Origin: Zingiber officinale
Lineage: Eukaryota; Streptophyta; Magnoliopsida; Zingiberales; Zingiberaceae
DNA length: 64,000 nucleotides
Assembly: GCF_018446385.1 (NCBI RefSeq)
Contig: NC_055996.1
Span: 15,239,317-15,303,316, forward strand
Direction of reading: 5' to 3'
Position numbers and translations under genes: made by a program. Under the pieces are notes generated by a model that ran no database searches, was not told the origin of the DNA, and worked only from the letters and a program-made list of their open reading frames with translations. Below, piece by piece: positions 11,938 through 23,256 of the stretch (its first letter is position 1; each line of letters starts with the position of its first letter).

Positions 11938-14301
11938 TCACTCTAGGTAATCTAGTACGTCATCGGGCAACGCGACTGTAAGTTTGTCCCGGCTTATGAC
12001 CTTGCTGGTCACAGTGGTCTGTAGTTGGCCCCCCCCCCCCTCGCAAAGCTGGCCGATTGTCCCTTCGATCGCCAAGTCAAATAGTCGAAGGGCCTGATCG
12101 GTGAATTTGTCGCAGAATGCATTTGAACAGAGGTAGGCTTGCTTCATGACTTCAAACCTACTCCCTTCGGCATCCTAGTAAATCAGGCTTGCTTTATGAC
12201 TTCAAACCTACTCCCTTCGGCATCCTAGTAAATCTGTAACGCCGCACAGGATCCCTCCAGCTCATCCTTGGTGGCGGCTAGCGCAGCATCCTTGGAGACA
12301 ATTTGATCTCGGAGGGACTTTTTTTCAGCCGAGCGGCTGTTCCGCTCAGCCACCAAAAAATCTTCGGTCTCCTTAAGCTTCTGAGCAAGGCTCCGGGCCT
12401 CCTTGTTCTTCAATTCAAGGTCGTCGATGGCCTTGTCGAAGGTGGTGACCTGTTTGTTGAGCCGAGCCAGTATCACCTCCTAATTTGCGGATTTTCTCCG
12501 CTTGGCTTCCAGAAGTTTATTACTCTTCTCCAGGTCGACCTTTAGCTTCTCGATCTCAAAGGTTGACGACCCTTGGGAGGAGGAGGCGCCACTCAAAACT
12601 TTGAGCTTCTTGAACTCATCCTCCAAGAATGCGAGCTTGTGGCACATGATCATACTCTCCACCCTGTATTGTGGGTAAACGGGAAAAGGTTAGAGCCAAA
12701 CGGAGGTAAGCCATGAATTTACATTAAAAAACATACTCCGGTGGCCATTTGGGTATGACTGTTGGCCAGGACGCTTGGAGGTAGTATCATCGCACGGGCC
12801 CGTGTATCCTCCCAGACTTCGACGAGCGGCCCCCGGATGATGATTTGGTGCTCGGGGGTCCAGGACTGGGCGCTCGACTCGCTGTAGTCCTCCGTTAGTA
12901 GATGGAGGATCGTCGTGACAAACCATCGGCCGCTCGGGGCCGAGTGAGCTGATGCCTCCCGACTGTAGGCCAGTAGGATGACAGACCAGTTAACCTTCAG
13001 GGGTTTAGGTGGTGGCGGCATAAAGGCCATGGGCGATGCGACGATGGCCCCCTGCAGTAGCTCGGCCAGGGAGGGCATTCGATCAGACGATGAAGCCTCC
13101 ATAGTTTTTGGGAGCAGAGCTGGAGTCGAAGTTCCGACCCTCTCGACCGGCTACACGCCCGAGGTAGCAGAACGTGAAGATGGCTCCGCTCAGCGCCTCT
13201 TGCGCCTGGTTAGTGGCACGTTAGAGGAGGCTGAGCCCGATGGTTCCTCGACGGGAATAATGGGGCACCGCTCTGCCGAGCGTTGTGAGCTCGGGGTGGC
13301 TCCTCCGCTCGGCGCATGACTGGCCTCGCCTTCGCCCACCTCCACGGGCACCTCCTCGCTCAGGCCGAGCGGATCTTCGTGGGAGTCGACCGGTTGCAGA
13401 CCTTGGCTCGTCAACTCTTCGGTAGTCTTCGCCTCAATTGCGGTGTCTGTAAGCTTCACCTTATCGGCCATCCGCGCTCGCATCATGACTTTGGCTACAG
13501 GAGAAAAAGAAAAATCAGTTAGCATCAAAGGGAAAGGGTAAAGTAGTTGCATACCTAGGTTGGTCGGGAGCCGTGTATGGATCAGACTGAGACCAAAGAT
13601 GTAGAGGACACCCTCAAGCAGTAACTTGTGGATGTCGTACTTCTAACCGACCAACATCGCTGCAGCATTCAGATAGTTCGATCGGCTCTTGTAGCTTTTC
13701 AGTGGGGGTTGAGGTGCCACTTCGAGCTGCCAGCGGGTCGAGAATTTCGGTCGCTCGGGAAGACGCATGAAAAAGAAGTACTCCCTCCAATGTTTATTGG
13801 AAGTTGATATTTTATCATAAAAAATACTAAACCGACCTTAGACTGGAAGAGGAAAGTCCCCAGCTCGACAGCTTCGGGTAATAAAAATAATGGAAGACCC
13901 GAGGGATAAGAGGGATGTCGTGCAGCTGAAACAAGATAACGACGTCACACAAAAGACGGAAGGAGTTCGGCATGAGTTGAGTAAGAGAGATGCGGAAGTA
14001 TTTACAAACTGCGATAATGAAAGGATGGATAGGGAATCCATACCGATGGTAAAGTAATCCCTGAACAGATAGATGGTGTCGGTCGGGGGAGCATTTGGCT
14101 GATCGGACGAGGAAGGCAGAATGATCTCATGGTTGGATGGAATTTCAAAGGCATTTCTAAGGCCTTCAGCGTCGCCCTCGTCAAACCTAGACTCCATGGT
14201 GGTATACCAGAGTCCCGGGATGGGAGCCGACGGTTGCGAAGAGCTTGCCATCTAGAAAATAAAGGAAAAGGGGGGTAGCCGAGAGATAGAAACACAATCA
14301 A
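11938..14301 (-). mobile_element. Antisense accessory ORF region of the gypsy element
   Basis: Between pol and the 3' LTR the minus strand carries an accessory coding region, opposite to pol. Near 14250 it begins MASSSQPSAPIPGLWYTT. A region around 13800-14200 resembles the 'putative gypsy type transposon' family (Pfam Transposase_28, from memory), and 12225-12660 encodes a charged heptad-rich coiled coil (for example KLKETEDFLVAERNSRSAEK). This layout, N-terminal globular part then coiled coil, matches antisense ORFs of Retand/Grande-like elements. It is a fossil with several breaks. The protein's function is unknown. Confidence 0.7.
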
Positions 14302-14991
14302 GGGAAAAAAGTCGCTGGGGGTTTCACTGGAATCGAAAAATGAGTCAACTGCTCAAAAACGAATGTGATAAGGAGATAGCTTACTATAAAAAAGAGGGGT
14401 CGTCAGAAAAGGGGGGCGGAGGATCGCCGGAGAGCAAAGCGCACGGGATCAACAAGTTGCCAGAGGCACTCAAATCAATGAAAGCGTAGAGAAGTCAGCG
14501 ACGCAATGGGTTTATATACCCCGGGCTCGTCCGACCGGAGCCGTCCGATCTAGGTCACTGAAACCTAGGACGAGATCTCACCGCTGAATTCAAACCGCCA
14601 AGCGTCGCAATCAATGTCGGTCATGTCAGGCGTGCGGCGGCGATGGGTGTGGCATGTGGCATGCTACCACCGGTTAGCAGTTAACGGAGGCATGGGAACC
14701 TGTTTTACCTCAATGAAAAGGGATTTGCATGATTCCCAAGAAATCATGATGACGTCAGCACAACCCACGATCGCCCGAGGCATTCCACGAAATTTTTTTA
14801 ACAAGTGCAAACCTTCGTCAAGCCGATCAGATAGAAGGAGCGCACTTATGCTCGTTCAGCAAACTTCAGCAGGCTGATCGGCAAGAAATGCCATATCCCA
14901 TTTGAAGCTCATACAACGACGAATGCCGATTGAGAGGGAATCTGCTCACACAATGGTCCAGTCAGTCGGACCACAGCCTCCTTAACTAGAC

Positions 14992-15005
14992 TTGGAGGGA
15001 AAGCT
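14992..15005 (+). other. Polypurine tract of the gypsy element
   Basis: The purine-rich run TTGGAGGGAAAGC lies immediately before the LTR start TGTGATGCGG. In retrotransposons this is the plus-strand primer site. Confidence 0.7.
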
Positions 15006-15035
15006 TGTGATGCGGTGATTAGGCATGACCCCACC

Positions 15036-17646
15036 TGTTAGAGTATATACTAAAAGTGTAGCTTTTTGTAACATTTATTTTGAAATAAAGAATCACATTG
15101 GTCAAATGTCTACATTTATATGCCAAGTGTAGTTGTTCAATTAATTTATATTGTAGATAACATGGTATGTGGTGTCACACACAGAAGATCTGTTATCAGT
15201 TCCTTATAAATTATAAATAATAGCTCACGACTAAGATGGATAGGAACAAACCATTGGAATAGTCGTAGTGTAATTTGATATTAGTTTATCTTGACTAGAA
15301 AATTACACTAGTACACTTTGAGTGTATTGAGCAGGACCATTTAAGGTAGTTTCTTTTTATACTGACTGCATAAAAGAATAAGACCTTTGTTATTATGAAA
15401 GTGTGTGCTCTTAATCCTGATATAATAACAAGCGCATATATTTAGTATTTATTTCTTTAATTTATCAAAGGGTGTGATTTAGTTCGATAAATCAATAGAC
15501 CCAATAAGTTGGGAAATAATATTATTTATAGTGTGTGTTGTTAATTATAGAAGGAAACTGTGTCCTAGGAATCTAGGTTGATGATGTCCCCAAGAGGAGC
15601 TTATAAGGATTGTCATGTAAACCCTGCAGGTGAACTTAGTCCGACATGACGATGAAGTTGAGTGGTACTACTCTTGGAGTAAGATATTAATTAAGTGAGT
15701 TGTTAGTAACTCATTTAATTAGTGGGCATTCTATATCTTAAACACAGGGAGACTAACACACCCATGATAAGAAGGAGCCCATATAGTAATATGGGATTGG
15801 TGCGGTAGTTCAATAATAACTCTTTAGTGGAATGAGATATTATTGATGAACTCGAGTTGGGTGTTCGGGGCGAACACAGGAAGCTCAAGTTCATCGGGAG
15901 ACCAAAACCAATTCCTCCTCTCGGTCCCTGTCGTAGCCTCTTATTTATAAAGTCTTATACCCACATAAACCCACCTTCTTACTCATCCCAAGGTGGTCGG
16001 CCAAGCCAAGCTTGGAGCCCAAGCAAGGGTCGGCCAAGATAAAGCTTGGATGGGTTGAGGTGTGGTCGGCCCTAGCTTGGAGCCCAAGCTTAGGTGGCCG
16101 GTCATATAAAAAATAAAGGGAATTTATTTTAAAATCTTTCCATGTGGAAGCCATGATTTAAAAGAGAGTTTTAAAATTAAATCTTTCCTTTTATAGTTTC
16201 TACAAAAGATCAAGAGAAAGGTTTGATATCTTTCCTTATTTGTAGTTAAAAGAAAGATTTTAATTTTTGATAAAACTTTTCTTTTTTTGTAACCATACTC
16301 ATGGTTTTAAAAGAGAGTTTTAAAATTTAAATCTTTCCTTTTATAGCTTTCTACAAAAGATTAAGAGAAAGATTTGATATCTTTCCTTATTTGTAGTTAA
16401 AAGGAATATTTAAATTTTGGAGAAAACTTTTCTTTTTGTAATCATCCACATGTTTTAATAGAGAGATTTTAATTTATAAAAGTTTTCTTTTATAACCAAC
16501 CATGAAGGGAATTTTTAAAGAGAAATTTTTATTTTAAAAATTTCTAGAAACAAATTAGGAAGTTTTAATTTTGTGTTTAAAACTTTTCTTATTTGGAGGA
16601 TTTGAGGTGGCCGACCAATAGAAACAAGAAAAGGAAATTTTAATTAAATTTTTCTTTCATTGGCAAAGAAATTAAGGAAGTTTTAATTAAAACTTTCCTT
16701 ATTTGCCAAGACCAAGGAATATAAAAGAGAGGGTAGAGGTGCCTCACCTCATAACAATATATCTTCTATTATTCCTCTCTTCCTTAGTGGTGGTCGGCCC
16801 TCTCTTCCTCTTCCTCTCCTATTCTTCTTCCTTGTGTGGTCGACGGTATCTTCATCTCAAGGAGCTTGGTGGTGGCCAGATCTTGTTAGAGGAAGAAGGA
16901 GAGATAGGAGGCTTTGTTTCTTAGCATCCCTTGGAGCTTGGTTGGTGGCCGAAAGTTCTTCATCACTTGAAGATTGTTGGTGGCCGAAACTTGCTTGGAG
17001 AAGAAGGAAGCTTGGGTGGATTCTCGTCTCGGTAGATCGTCGCACACACGACGTCCGAGATAAGAAGAGGAATACGATAGAAGATCGTGAGGTCTATAAG
17101 CTACAAAAGGTATAACTAGTTATTAGTTTCCGCATTATAACTAGTTTATTCTTTTGTTTAGATCTTGAAATACAAAACACAAGAGGCTAATGTTTCTAGG
17201 TTTCGGATTTATGATTCAAATTTGTGTTTCTTTTGTTTTTTGATCTTGTGATTTGATTGTTCTTATTGGTTAAACCTAGGGTTACTATAAGGAGATTAAA
17301 TATTGAATTTCGTTGAAAGACTTTATCTAGGAAGTGGTGGATGCTCCCATAACCAAGAAGGCTTAGTGCCTCGCCATGTTTAACCTGGAAGTCGATCTCT
17401 GAAATAAATATTTAATCAAATTTATAACTTAGGTGGATTTGGATTAATAATGTTAAACATCGTTTGCAATCCAAGTTTAAATTTCTAAGAACAGATAAAT
17501 TGAATTTGGAATCAATAATGTTAAGTTCTGTTTGTGATTCCAAATTTAATTTCTAAAGAACACAATAGGTTGTTAGAAAATGTTCAGGACTTGTACAAAA
17601 TTTTTGTACAAGGGAACCTGTACGATATTCCGAGTAGCAACCAACA
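15036..17646 (+). mobile_element. Solo copia LTR inserted in the gypsy LTR
   Basis: A 2611 bp LTR starts TGTTAGAG and ends ACCAACA, flanked by CCACC at 15031-15035 and 17647-17651. It is related to the LTRs of the element at 686-10565 but in the opposite orientation and clearly diverged. It has the same AT-rich subrepeats, the same end palindrome (near 17592-17610) and the same general layout. No internal domain is present, so it is the product of LTR-LTR recombination. Confidence 0.92.
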
Positions 17647-17809
17647 CCACCCTACCGCCGCGTGGAGGTCAAAGTCAAGATGGTCAATGGATGGGCGACA
17701 GGGTGGCTGATCGGGCGAGTTACACGTTGATCGGGAGGTTAAGCATCGACACATCATCTTGGACGCGGGGAGTAATCAGATCGACACTCAAGGGGCGTGT
17801 AGAAGTTGA

Positions 17810-17987
17810 GCCGAGCGGCTATCCCGCTCGGCCTGAAAGTGGGCGACACGGACAGAGAACTTTCAGCCGAGCAGCTCTCCCGCTCGGCGTGACAGTGGAC
17901 TTTCAACCGAGCGATTGTCCCGCTCGGTGTTGCAGCAGATAACATAGGGATATCAGAATTCTGGCCGAGCGATCATTACGCTCGGCC
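17810..17987. repeat. Array of four short hairpins in the gypsy LTR
   Basis: Four inverted repeats of the form GCCGAGCGG, a 5-7 base loop, CCGCTCGGC occur at 17810-17832, 17866-17888, 17906-17928 and 17963-17987. Spacing is about 40-56 bp. The stems co-vary in part: the third copy has ACCGAGCG paired with CGCTCGGT. Confidence 0.85.
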
Positions 17988-18470
17988 AAGCAACAGACAC
18001 AATGGGATATCCCTCGACATCCTTTTGGGAGCTAGTGTCGCTGACAGGTGACATGGTCAGACAGAGGACCGTACGACGGAAGCTTCCACTGTCACTTCAG
18101 AGATATGCTCGGCCCGTTAAGGTACTGTGTCAGGGATACTTTACTGGCATATCTCTTCAGGGAAAGCTTGGAATAGCGTGCCCGCTTTAAGAAGCATGCA
18201 CACACGTTACAAGAGCCCTATATAAAGGGGGTTCCAGGCATCGATGGAGGTATGTTTTTCTCGTGATTTCTACTGTTGCGCTACAGTTTTCTTTGCTTCT
18301 TCTTGCTTCATCGGAGACTGACTTGAGCGTTGGAGGGTCATCGCTGGGGATCCCTTCCCTGGCTCGGCACTGACGCTGCTTGTGTTGCAGGCGGGAGCGA
18401 AGTCCACCGGAGGTCAGCAAGAGCACCACGTCCCCAGCATTCATCTCCCCGGCTTTCGGACAAGATCACA

Positions 18471-21400
18471 TCTTTTATATGTCCAATTTATATAGCAATG
18501 CCTCCTCGCATGTCTAATTTTTTTGATACAACCAGACTAATCAAGAATCAGAAAGTAATGACATCCATCACAGGTGAATATGCTTCCTCATAATCAATTT
18601 CAAGTCTCTATGAGAAACCTTAAGCTATAAGTCTGGCTTTGTATCTCATAATTTCACATTTTTCATTCTTTTTTCATATAAACACTCATTTATATCTTAT
18701 TGGGATTACATCTATAGGTGTTTGAACTACATACCCAAAGACTTTACGTATCTTTAGAGATTCTAGTTCAATATGTATAATTACCTTCCATTTTGGTAGT
18801 CATTTCTTTCTTTACAATCTTTGACAGATTATAGTTCGACATCTTCATCACCTTATACAATGTTAAGGGTTATATTGAAAGTGAAAATATCATCAATAGT
18901 TATATTGTTTCGATCTTATATTTTATGAGACATCAAATAATTTATTGAAATCTCATTGTTTTCATGTAATTGTAATTCTTCATAAACAACATTATCCACA
19001 TCTGGTTTATTGATTTCTCTTATTGATCATATGGAATTGCTTCTCCTAGAGCTTTTGATTCTTTCTTTTCTTGTACCTTTCTTTTTCGAGGCACATTGTC
19101 TTTTGAGCCAATTAGTCAACTATGCTTCTGGCGTATTCTAGATACATTTGCAAGTAAAGTAATTGATGGTCCTATAGAGATCGATTTTTATTGGAGTATT
19201 CGCTACTTGTATGTATGATTATGTCACATTTTTGTATTAACAAAAACATTAGGCAATTGATTTGCAATTCTTTGCAAGTGAATGATTCTTTCTATTTTTT
19301 GTTCACATTGATTGTTGTGGAGATCAAAAATAAGTTAACATTTTTTCATTCCAATAAATTTTTTGTTGTTCTTTAGGATACAACTTTCCTCCCCTTGTTG
19401 GAAAATTCATTTCATCAAATTGGCAATTTGTAAATCTTGCAATAAATAAGTCGCCTGTAAAAAGCTCCAAATATCCAATAATGGATGATGAATCATATCC
19501 CACTCAAATCTCAAATTTACGTTGTGAAACCATTTTAGTTTCTTGTGTAGGTGGGATAGAGACTTGTACTGCACAACTAAATACTTGAAGATGAGAAACA
19601 TCAAGACCAAAGGTAAGTTGTAAATGTGAGAATTGGTGATAATTAGTTAGTCTTACACGAATCAATGATGCAGTGTGTATTATGACATGAGTAGTGGTCT
19701 AGCAATTAATTGCAACTGTTTAATAAATAATTCTGCTAGTCCATTTTGTATATGAATATGGGCAACTGAATGCTCACCTAAAATTTCGATTGATAAATAA
19801 TAATCATCAAATACTTGTGACTCAAATTCAGTAGTATTATCAAGGCAAATTGTCCTTGATTGTGTAATCAAGGAATTGAGCTCGTAGTTTAATAATTTTC
19901 CCAAGTAATTTAGTGAAGGCTATATTTTGAGATGAAAGTAAACTAGCTAAAATGTGATCATTTAGTTGAAGCATCAACCAATACCATGAAATATTGAAAT
20001 GGTCCATGTGGTTGGTGTATAGGTCCATAAATATCCTCATAAATCCTCTCCAAGAAGGTTGGAGTTTCAACATCAACCTTTGTGAGGGAGGATTTTATAA
20101 TTAGCTCGCCTTGTGAACAAGTCACAGCTAAAAAATTGTTATGTAAAATAATCTTCTAGTCTACATGAATTATTTATTATTCTTCGCATCATTGTTGCCT
20201 CAAGATGCCCAACGGTCGTGCCATAATATGAAACCATGTTTGTCAACAAACTTATAGTTTGTTATTATGTTTGTCTCAACTACTTTCATTGTTATACAAT
20301 ACATCTCAAAAGGGAGCAGACACAATCTTTCTTTTATCTGCTTCTTGCTAGATATAATAGGTATAATATAAAGGTATTAAATATTATTTTCATTTAATGC
20401 TTTAATATGATATACATTTCGATGGACGTCTTTAAAGCTAAGCAAATTTTTACTAGATTTGCTAGCATAAAGTGCATTTTCAATATATAGGACTGTATCA
20501 TTTCATAAAATGATATTTATTTTTCCATGACCTTCAATAATTTTTAATGCGTCCGATATTATTATAACATTATTTTTAGCTAGTGTTAACTTCCAAAAAA
20601 TACATTTTGCTTTGAAGGATGGTCTGTGTTGTACCACTATCTGCTAGACATTCATCTTGATATTTCATCATTAATCTTAAAAAAATAAATGTATAAGTTT
20701 ATAATTCCAATATAACATTTTGTAAGATTTATAAATAAAACACTTTATTAAATGAAGAACTAATATAGTAACTCTCATTGACAACTTAAAAGAAAATAAA
20801 ATTTCAAAATAAAAATTACCTTGTAACTCGATTGAAAGACAATCATTCCATACTTTTAGAGATTTTATTTACAACTTAAATCAAAAATAAAGTTGGAAAG
20901 GAAAAGACATTAAAATAGAATTACAACTATTTCATATTGTCGCGCGTCGCCACAAAAAAATGATCAATATTATAATTTGGCTAGGCAAAGAAATCAAAGA
21001 CATTCAGATGAGTTACGTCAACTCGATCATAACCATTAGCAAAATTGGTCTATATTTTTCCTTATTATTTTATCAAATTTGGATATAGATCCATAAAATG
21101 TCTATTGTACAACAAATACAAGACCAATCCCTCTCCATCCCACATTTAAAACACTTTTATTCATATTCTTTTGAGCTTTTCCTTTTTCCTTTTTTATTGT
21201 TAGATTTCCATTGCTGGTTGTTTGTTTTAAATCTTTTACCATTTTGTTGCTAATAATTTTCTCTTTGGCCATGACCACGGCCACACTCATGACTTATCTC
21301 AATCTTATAATTTTGAGATGAGTTAGCATTAACTTCGAAGAATGATATTTCCTTTGCTTTAGGAAACGATGTAGAGCCAGTTGGACGCAATCGATGATTT

Positions 21401-22840
21401 TTCATAAGTAACTAATTATTTTGTTCAGCAACTAGTATATATGACATAAGCTTAAAATATTTTTTAAATCCACGCTCACCATACTGATGATGCAGAGCAC
21501 ATTCAATGCGTGAAAAGTGGAGAAAATTTTTTTCTAATAAATCTTGATTAGTAATTTTTTTTTCCACAAAGTGTGAGTTTAGAGATAATCCTGAATAATG
21601 TTGAGTTATAATCACTTACAGGTTTAAAATCTTGCAAGCAGAGATGGTCAACTTTTGGGAAAACTATAATTCTCTAATGATCAAATATTTCTTTCAAATT
21701 TTTTCAATGTTCTCGTAGTTCTTTTATAATGAGATACTCAACTTTCAATTCATCATCAAGATGGAGACAAAAAAAAAAAGTGCTTTTGCACAATGGATTT
21801 GCTGTTTCATTCTTTTATGTATCTTCTAAGCTCTTAGCGACAAGGTGTATTTTGGTATTTAAAATTCATGACAAATAATTTTTCCCAGTTAGATAAGTGC
21901 TTCAAATCCAAGCTTTGTAATATTTATCATATCAATCACTATATAAGAGTAAACTAAGAAAATAATTAAAATAATATTATTTATGGAACACAATGTATTT
22001 CTTCCACACAAAAATATTATAGCAATAAAAATTAAAAGGAAATAAATATTAAACAAGTGTATCATAATAGGATCAAAATATATTATATTGTCATAGTTAT
22101 GATACAATTAAATATTTTTGTCCACACAAAAATATATAGCAACAAAAATTAAAAGGAAACAAATACTAAATATGTAATTAAATATTTATGTCCATATAAA
22201 AATATTATAGCAACAAAAATTAAAAGGAAACAAATACTAAATATGTAATTAAATAATTGTGTCCACATAAAATATTATAGTAACAAAAATTAAAAGGAAA
22301 CAAATACTAAATAAGCATGTCATAATATTATCAAATCTAATATATTTTTCAAAATTCTTTAGGAATATTGATAAATCTTATATCTTTAATTAAAAATTTT
22401 CAAGAATATTGATATGTGTCGAGTAAATTAATATTTTTCAAGAACATTAATAAAATTTATATCATTGATCAATATTCTTAAGGATATTTATAAATCTTAT
22501 ATTTTTATATTTTAAATTTTAGATGTATCAATATATCAATATAAATTCATGGTGTGCTACTTCAGAACATCAACGTAGTATTAAAAATTGTACTTTTTCA
22601 AGAACTTCAATATAGAATTAAAAGTTACTTTTTTAAGCATCAGTATACATTTAAAATTTAGACTACGCATTAATATTAAATCTAAATATTATACTATTTC
22701 AAAAGTATTAATATAAACATAAAACTAAAAAATTTGTGCTATTTTGAAAGCTTTCACAAAAAAAAGACTAAGAATAAAAATGTTTATAAATTCATATTAT
22801 AAAAAAAAAATATTCATACTAATAACGTGTTATAATTTAA
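18471..22840 (-). mobile_element. Old Ty1/copia relic, minus strand
   Basis: Short minus-strand stretches match copia domains in the expected order when read from right to left. A gag-like stretch lies at 21410-21620 (DLLEKNFLHFSR, QYGERGFKKY), a zinc-knuckle-side region at 21100-21290, integrase at 19680-20080 (SRTICLDNTTEF, HIHIQNGLAELFIK, MDHFNISWYW) and the start of reverse transcriptase at 18540-18700. The gypsy element entered in the reverse-transcriptase region, so the 3' half lies beyond the left edge. No long frame survives. It is an old fossil with well over ten breaks. The 5' LTR limit was not found; a TATAAATAGG box on the minus strand near 22900 may belong to it. Confidence 0.75.
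21985..22335. repeat. AT-rich tandem repeat, about 71 bp unit, four copies
   Basis: Units contain ATTATAGCAACAAAAATTAA, then AAGGAAACAAATACTAAATA, and end with TGTCCACA. Copies lie near 22005, 22125, 22195 and 22265; the last three are adjacent and the first is separated by about 45 bp. The array lies in the leader side of the copia relic. Confidence 0.75.
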
Positions 22841-23256
22841 TAATAAAGAAAGAGAATTAAATAGAAAATTATCTTATCTTTTATTTTTACCAAAACCCCC
22901 TATTTATAAGATAATTGTAATGATATAAAAAACAATACAATAATTTATCAATCAACAATCATCTCAAATCAAATCAATCATTTATTATAACAAATATATA
23001 AATATTATAATTATAAAAAAATTAAAAATAATATACGTTTCATTCTCCCATGTTCGATGTATATTTTTAGGAAATCATTCTCTTTGAAAATATTTTAGGA
23101 GATCAATTCATTGAATAAAAAAAAGAAAAAAAAAATCGATACAAAAGCATAATAAACAGCAAACGAAATATGGCGAGATGCCAATAACTACATGCTATGC
23201 TATAGAAATTCTATAACCAGTTCCAGTTACTTGCTGTACAATTTATTTTTGTTGGT
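22841..23256. other. AT-rich stretch between the copia relic and the next gene
   Basis: Very AT-rich sequence with a minus-strand TATAAATAGG near 22905 that could be the promoter of the copia relic's LTR. The last 100 bases or so are probably the 3' untranslated region of the minus-strand gene ending at 23257. No other gene was seen. Confidence 0.4.

Larger units (their letters stand above)
1..18470 (+). mobile_element. Ty3/gypsy (Tat-type) retrotransposon, 3' part, with two nested insertions
   Basis: This is the right-hand part of a Ty3/gypsy element whose 5' LTR, gag and most of pol lie outside the window. Visible parts in order are the integrase start (1-685), the integrase end (10571-11059), a minisatellite (11155-11640), an antisense accessory ORF region (11938-14301), a purine tract (14992-15005) and a 3' LTR (15006-18470). 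An antisense ORF plus tandem repeats between pol and the 3' LTR is known for the Tat/Retand/Grande lineage; that lineage call is inference. The element is interrupted by a complete copia element and a solo LTR, and is a fossil with several breaks. It sits inside an older copia relic. The left target duplication cannot be seen. Confidence 0.85.
15006..18470 (+). repeat. 3' LTR of the gypsy element, split by a solo LTR
   Basis: The LTR begins TGTGATGCGG after a purine tract and ends ATCACA at 18470, giving a 6 bp terminal inverted repeat TGTGAT/ATCACA. Without the nested solo LTR and one target duplication it is about 0.85 kb. Its right part carries an array of GCCGAGCGG/CCGCTCGGC hairpins (17810-17987) and a TATATAAAG promoter-like stretch near 18220. 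The right boundary is inferred from the inverted repeat and from the resumption of copia sequence just beyond. Confidence 0.75.
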
